From Oribacterium asaccharolyticum ACB7 (GTDB lineage: Bacteria > Bacillota > Clostridia > Lachnospirales > Lachnospiraceae), in NCBI RefSeq assembly GCF_000238075.1, contig NZ_JH414504.1, forward strand, positions 157,709-221,708: a stretch of DNA of 64,000 nucleotides. The letters are read 5' to 3'. Below are positions 60,906 through 64,000 of the stretch, in pieces (positions within the stretch are counted from its first letter, which is position 1; each line of letters starts with the position of its first letter). The notes beneath the pieces were generated by a model. It searched no databases and was not told the origin of the DNA. It saw only the letters and a list, made by a program, of their open reading frames with translations. A program made the translations under genes and the position numbers.

Positions 60906-61574
60906 ATGCCCTATTCAATTGCTATTGACGGTCCTGCAGGTGCGGGAAAGTCGACCATTGCCAAAGCGCTTGCGAAAAGCTTGGGCTACTATTATGTGGA
61001 CACGGGGGCTCTATACAGGGGCCTTGCCTTCGGTCTTTTGCAAAAAGGAGTTCCCTTTCAGAATGAAAAGGCTGTGGAAGAGGAAATCAAAGGAATCCAT
61101 GTAGAGCTTCTTTATGAAAACGGAGTGCAAAAGGTGCTATGCAACGGAGTGGACTGTAGTGCTCTTATTCGTACTTCGGAAATAGGGGAGGGGGCTTCCG
61201 TGATTTCACAATATGCCTCCGTTCGAGAAAAACTCCTGGATTTACAGCGCAATGTGGCAAGGCAACATTCTTGCGTGATGGATGGAAGAGATATCGGCTC
61301 CGTGGTCCTGCCCGATGCCAATAAAAAGTTCTTCCTGACTGCCTCTCCGGAAGTGCGTGCAAGACGAAGAACGCTGGAATTTCAACAAAAAGGAGAATCT
61401 GCGAACTACGAATCCGTTCTGGAAGAAGTAAAGAAAAGGGATGAGAGAGATATGAGTCGCGCTGTAGCGCCTTTAAAGCAGGTGGAGGATGCGATTTTAA
61501 TTGACAGCTCCGGCTTGAACATTGAGGAAGTAGTGGATAAAATGCTCGCTTATTGCGTGGGAAGTGAGGCATAA
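60906..61574 (+). CDS. cmk: Cytidylate kinase
   Basis: 222 residues. P-loop 'IAIDGPAGAGKSTIAKALA', 'YYYVDTGALYRGLAFGLL', 'VMDGRDIGSVVLPDA' and 'RDERDMSRAVAPLKQ' are all standard for Cmk. It phosphorylates CMP and dCMP. Start ATG 60906 follows GAAAGGAG. The Clostridia order cmk-ispH-S1 is conserved here. Confidence 0.95.
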   Translation: MPYSIAIDGPAGAGKSTIAKALAKSLGYYYVDTGALYRGLAFGLLQKGVPFQNEKAVEEEIKGIHVELLYENGVQKVLCNGVDCSALIRTSEIGEGASVISQYASVREKLLDLQRNVARQHSCVMDGRDIGSVVLPDANKKFFLTASPEVRARRRTLEFQQKGESANYESVLEEVKKRDERDMSRAVAPLKQVEDAILIDSSGLNIEEVVDKMLAYCVGSEA

Positions 61575-61575
61575 G

Positions 61576-62448
61576 ATGGCGGTTGTCCTGGCAAAAAGTG
61601 CAGGATTCTGTTTTGGTGTGGAAAGAGCGGTGGATGCGGTATACCGTGTTTTGGAGGAAGAGGAGAAAAAAAATCCGAAGGACCGTCTTCCCATTTATAC
61701 TTACGGGGCTATTGTACATAATGAAAAAATAGTGGAGAATCTGGAAAGCCGCGGAGTTCATGTGCTGAAGAGCAAAGAAGAATTAAAAGCGCTTGAGCAA
61801 GGAATTGTTGTGATTCGGGCGCATGGCGTCGGAAAAGATATTTATGAGCTTTTGGAAAAAAGAGGACTGAAAATAGTGGACAGTTCCTGCCCCTTTGTAC
61901 GAAAGATTCAGAAATTGGTTGCCGAGCACAGCAAAGCCGGAGAATCGGTAATCGTTATGGGGGATCCCGAGCATCCGGAAATTCAGGGCATTCTCGGATG
62001 GGGAGATGGTGATGTTACGGCGTTAAAAGGGATAGAAGAGGTTTTGTGCTTACCCGACGGAAACGGAAAAAAGATTTTTGTTGTGGCACAGACCACTTTC
62101 CATATTGATAAATTCAAAACAGTTCTTGAAACTTTTAAAAAAAAGGGGTATCATACATCTGTTATCAATACGATTTGCAACGCAACTTTCGAACGGCAGT
62201 CAGAAGCAAAGGAATTAGCTGGTAAGTCCGATGCCATGGTGGTTATCGGTGGAAGCAGTTCATCTAACACGAAGAAGTTATATGAGATATGCAAGGCGAT
62301 TTGTCCTAATACCCAGCTGATACAAACGGTGAAAGATCTCAAATTCAACTCGGATGAAGCGATTCGCAACGTAGGTATCACAGCAGGGGCAAGCACCCCA
62401 AAAGAAATTATAGAGGAGGTTCTAACTTATGTCAGAAATGAGTTTTGA
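61576..62448 (+). CDS. ispH: 4-hydroxy-3-methylbut-2-enyl diphosphate reductase
   Basis: 290 residues. The three iron-sulfur Cys are in 'AGFCFGVERAVDAVY', 'IVDSSCPFVRKIQ' and 'NTICNATFERQSEAKEL'. It catalyses the last step of the MEP isoprenoid pathway. In many Clostridia this protein is fused to the S1 domains; here it ends in its own stop codon, 20 nt inside the next gene. ATG 61576 is preferred to GTG 61564. Confidence 0.95.
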   Translation: MAVVLAKSAGFCFGVERAVDAVYRVLEEEEKKNPKDRLPIYTYGAIVHNEKIVENLESRGVHVLKSKEELKALEQGIVVIRAHGVGKDIYELLEKRGLKIVDSSCPFVRKIQKLVAEHSKAGESVIVMGDPEHPEIQGILGWGDGDVTALKGIEEVLCLPDGNGKKIFVVAQTTFHIDKFKTVLETFKKKGYHTSVINTICNATFERQSEAKELAGKSDAMVVIGGSSSSNTKKLYEICKAICPNTQLIQTVKDLKFNSDEAIRNVGITAGASTPKEIIEEVLTYVRNEF

Positions 62449-63535
62449 ACAATTGCTTGAAGAATCATTAAAATCGGTTCATGCAGGAGAAATCGTTACA
62501 GGAACAGTCATCAGCGTAAAGCCGGATGAGATTGCACTGAACATCGGGTACAAGTCCGATGGAATCATGACCAGAAGTGATTACAGTGCCGACAATCAGT
62601 TGGATCTTACTACCGTTGTAAAGGTGGGAGATGAGATTGAATGTAAGGTAAAGAAGGTCAATGACGGGGAAGGACAGGTTATCCTTTCTCACAGAGACGC
62701 TTTACAGTCTAAAGCTTCCGAGGAGTTGAGAAAGGCTTTCGAAGAGAATGCAATCCTTACAGGAAAGGTTGTTCAGGTAGTTAAGGGCGGATTGAATGTG
62801 GAGGTGGACGGAGCAAGAATTTTCGTTCCCGCATCTTTGGTATCCGACAGCTTCGAGAGAGATTTAAATAAATACCAGGGACAGGATATTCAATTTGTTA
62901 TTACGGAGTTCAATCCTGCGAAGAGAAGAATCATCGGTGATAGAAAGCAGATTATGTCTGCACAGAAGAAGGAACAGCATGACAAGCTTTTCTCCGAGTT
63001 AAAAGAAGGAGATACTCGTACCGGTGTGGTTAAGAACCTTACCGACTTCGGTGCCTTTATCGACCTTGGCGGAGCAGATGGACTTCTTCACATCTCCGAG
63101 ATGAGCTGGGGAAGAATTGAAAATCCGAAGAAGCTCTTTAAGCCGGGACAGGAAGTAGAAGTTTTGGTTAAGGAAATCAGCGGAGAGAGAATTGCGCTGA
63201 CCAGAAAGTTCCCGAATGAGAATCCGTGGAAGGATGCGGAAAGTAAGTATGCTGTAGGGGAGATTGTAAAGGGAAAGGTTGCCAGAATGACCGACTTCGG
63301 TGCATTCATCGAGTTGGACAAGGGCATCGATGCACTTTTGCACGTTTCTCAGATTTCCAAGGATCATGTAAACAAGCCGTCCGACGTGCTTGAGCCGGGT
63401 CAGGAAATTGAGGCAAGAGTGGTTGATCTCGATGTAGATAACCACAAGATTTCTCTTTCCATCAAGGCTCTTCTTCCGGAAGAAGAGGAAGATACGGCTG
63501 ATGTAGATGTATCCGCTGTCAGTGAAGAAGAGTAA
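62429..63535 (+). CDS. rpsA: S1 RNA-binding-domain protein, 30S ribosomal protein S1 type
   Basis: 368 residues with four S1 (OB-fold) domains, at about 15-85, 102-170, 188-258 and 275-345. The last two carry 'GVVKNLTDFGAFIDLGGADG' and 'GKVARMTDFGAFIELDKGID', the strongest S1 signature. The C-terminus is acidic. It binds mRNA at the ribosome; Firmicutes members are shorter than the six-domain E. coli S1. AGGAGG stands before ATG 62429, inside the end of ispH, so translation is probably coupled. Confidence 0.9.
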   Translation: MSEMSFEQLLEESLKSVHAGEIVTGTVISVKPDEIALNIGYKSDGIMTRSDYSADNQLDLTTVVKVGDEIECKVKKVNDGEGQVILSHRDALQSKASEELRKAFEENAILTGKVVQVVKGGLNVEVDGARIFVPASLVSDSFERDLNKYQGQDIQFVITEFNPAKRRIIGDRKQIMSAQKKEQHDKLFSELKEGDTRTGVVKNLTDFGAFIDLGGADGLLHISEMSWGRIENPKKLFKPGQEVEVLVKEISGERIALTRKFPNENPWKDAESKYAVGEIVKGKVARMTDFGAFIELDKGIDALLHVSQISKDHVNKPSDVLEPGQEIEARVVDLDVDNHKISLSIKALLPEEEEDTADVDVSAVSEEE

Positions 63536-63588
63536 TCCACCGGGATTTCTTAAACAAGCGATGCGTTTATCTTGCAATATCATGAATG

Positions 63589-63616
63589 AAAGGCTGGGCT
63601 TAGCTCAGCCTTTTTT
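63589..63616 (+). terminator. Terminator after the S1-domain gene
   Basis: 11-bp stem AAAGGCTGGGC / GCTCAGCCTTT (one wobble) with a TTA loop; the T-run extends to 63616. The group II intron begins within two bases of it. Confidence 0.92.
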
Positions 63617-63617
63617 A

Positions 63618-64000
63618 GTATGACGGGCATGCCGTCAATCTGTGGTGCAAGTCCACAAGGGGCGTAGTTGCCGACGAACCCCATAGCGACTCCCAAGGTT
63701 TACATCGCGAGGTGTAGGCGAGAAGAAGGGATAGCGAAATCGTAGCCTGACGAACAGAAACCTGATATTAAGGCGTTTACGGCGGATGAGCTGGCTAAAA
63801 GCAGCAAAGTCCAAAAGGCAACCGTAACCCGTAGGCGTAAATCAGGCAGGTAGACGAGGAAAGACTGGCAGGCTTATCCCGTGAGGTCTCACAGACGAGG
63901 AAACTCGCCGTAGCAACAACGAACTGTGAGAAGTCAGCAGAAGCCGTAGTAGGTATGATTCTGAAATGGATGATACCGAAGGGCTGAACAAGGTAACTGT
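63618..64000 (+). mobile_element. Group II intron, 5' part (runs off the window)
   Basis: From about 63618 (GTATG) the sequence changes to a structured non-coding RNA with no long open frame. It begins with hairpin TGACGG-GCATG-CCGTCA (63621-63637) and continues with segments I recognise from domain I of intron families common in gut Clostridia, such as GACGAACCCCATAGCGACTC, GTAGCCTGACGAACAGAAAC and GGGCTGAACAAGGTAACTGT. The reverse transcriptase/maturase gene would lie beyond 64000. The exact 5' splice site is uncertain by a few bases. Confidence 0.82.

Noticed and set aside
1..64000. CRISPR arrays and rRNA genes.
   Set aside because: No regularly spaced repeats with unique spacers and no rRNA sequence were found on reading through. 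The only tandem arrays are the octamer block and the 20-bp repeats described above.

Overview
The window looks like a chromosomal segment of a low-to-mid-GC anaerobic Firmicute of class Clostridia, most likely family Lachnospiraceae. The reasons are a class III fructose-bisphosphatase, an IspH gene overlapping an S1-domain gene, strong AGGAGG ribosome binding sites, and many rho-independent terminators. Genus cannot be fixed from this sequence; an Oribacterium-like organism would fit. Almost all genes are on the + strand; only pdxY (8643-9518) is reversed.

Layout. Positions 1-970 are clearly AT-richer than the rest and carry an XRE regulator and a [2Fe-2S] CopZ-like protein. Its true start is a GTG with a perfect ribosome binding site upstream of an in-frame TGA, so it is best read as a selenoprotein. 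This block ends directly against an AraC-type response regulator and a LytS-type sensor kinase (980-3551); the kinase carries a decayed sugar-ABC-ATPase domain at its C-terminus. Next come an AIM24 protein and a zinc cluster (zur, znuA, znuC, znuB and an OB-fold-like lipoprotein), then pdxY. Positions 9.6-11.1 kb hold an AbrB/RelE toxin-antitoxin pair behind eight tandem copies of an octamer, and an orphan RelB antitoxin with a 24-residue stub of its YafQ toxin. A TrpXYZ-type ABC importer follows (11.2-14.3 kb).

From 14.4 to 20.6 kb: cytidylate-kinase-like protein, aroA, tRNA-Glu(CTC), HAD phosphatase, pgeF, an SH3/NlpC-P60 lipoprotein hydrolase and DegV. At 20.7-22.6 kb a Y-family polymerase and a YolD-like partner sit behind a LexA-like operator. 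At 22.6-25.6 kb is a copper operon: a CsoR-type operator, copA with a C-terminal CopZ domain that has its own internal start, and csoR. Then ftsH, fbp, a MATE exporter, an ABC-F protein, an unusual regulator, ftsK, fhs (frameshifted in an A6 run), and a growth/housekeeping run: murE, murF, priA, def, fmt, rsmB, rlmN, PP2C phosphatase, PASTA kinase, rsgA, rpe, serS. After a terminator comes an ABC exporter operon with a large exported Ig-like accessory protein (53.8-58.1 kb), then aspartate kinase, a BaiN-type flavoprotein, cmk, ispH and the S1 protein. A group II intron begins directly after the S1-gene terminator and runs off the window.

The most notable points are the UGA-containing CopZ-like gene, the CopA-CopZ fusion with internal initiation, the kinase/pseudo-ABC fusion, the octamer-repeat leader of the toxin-antitoxin module, and the one-base frameshift in fhs. 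No CRISPR array and no rRNA were seen.
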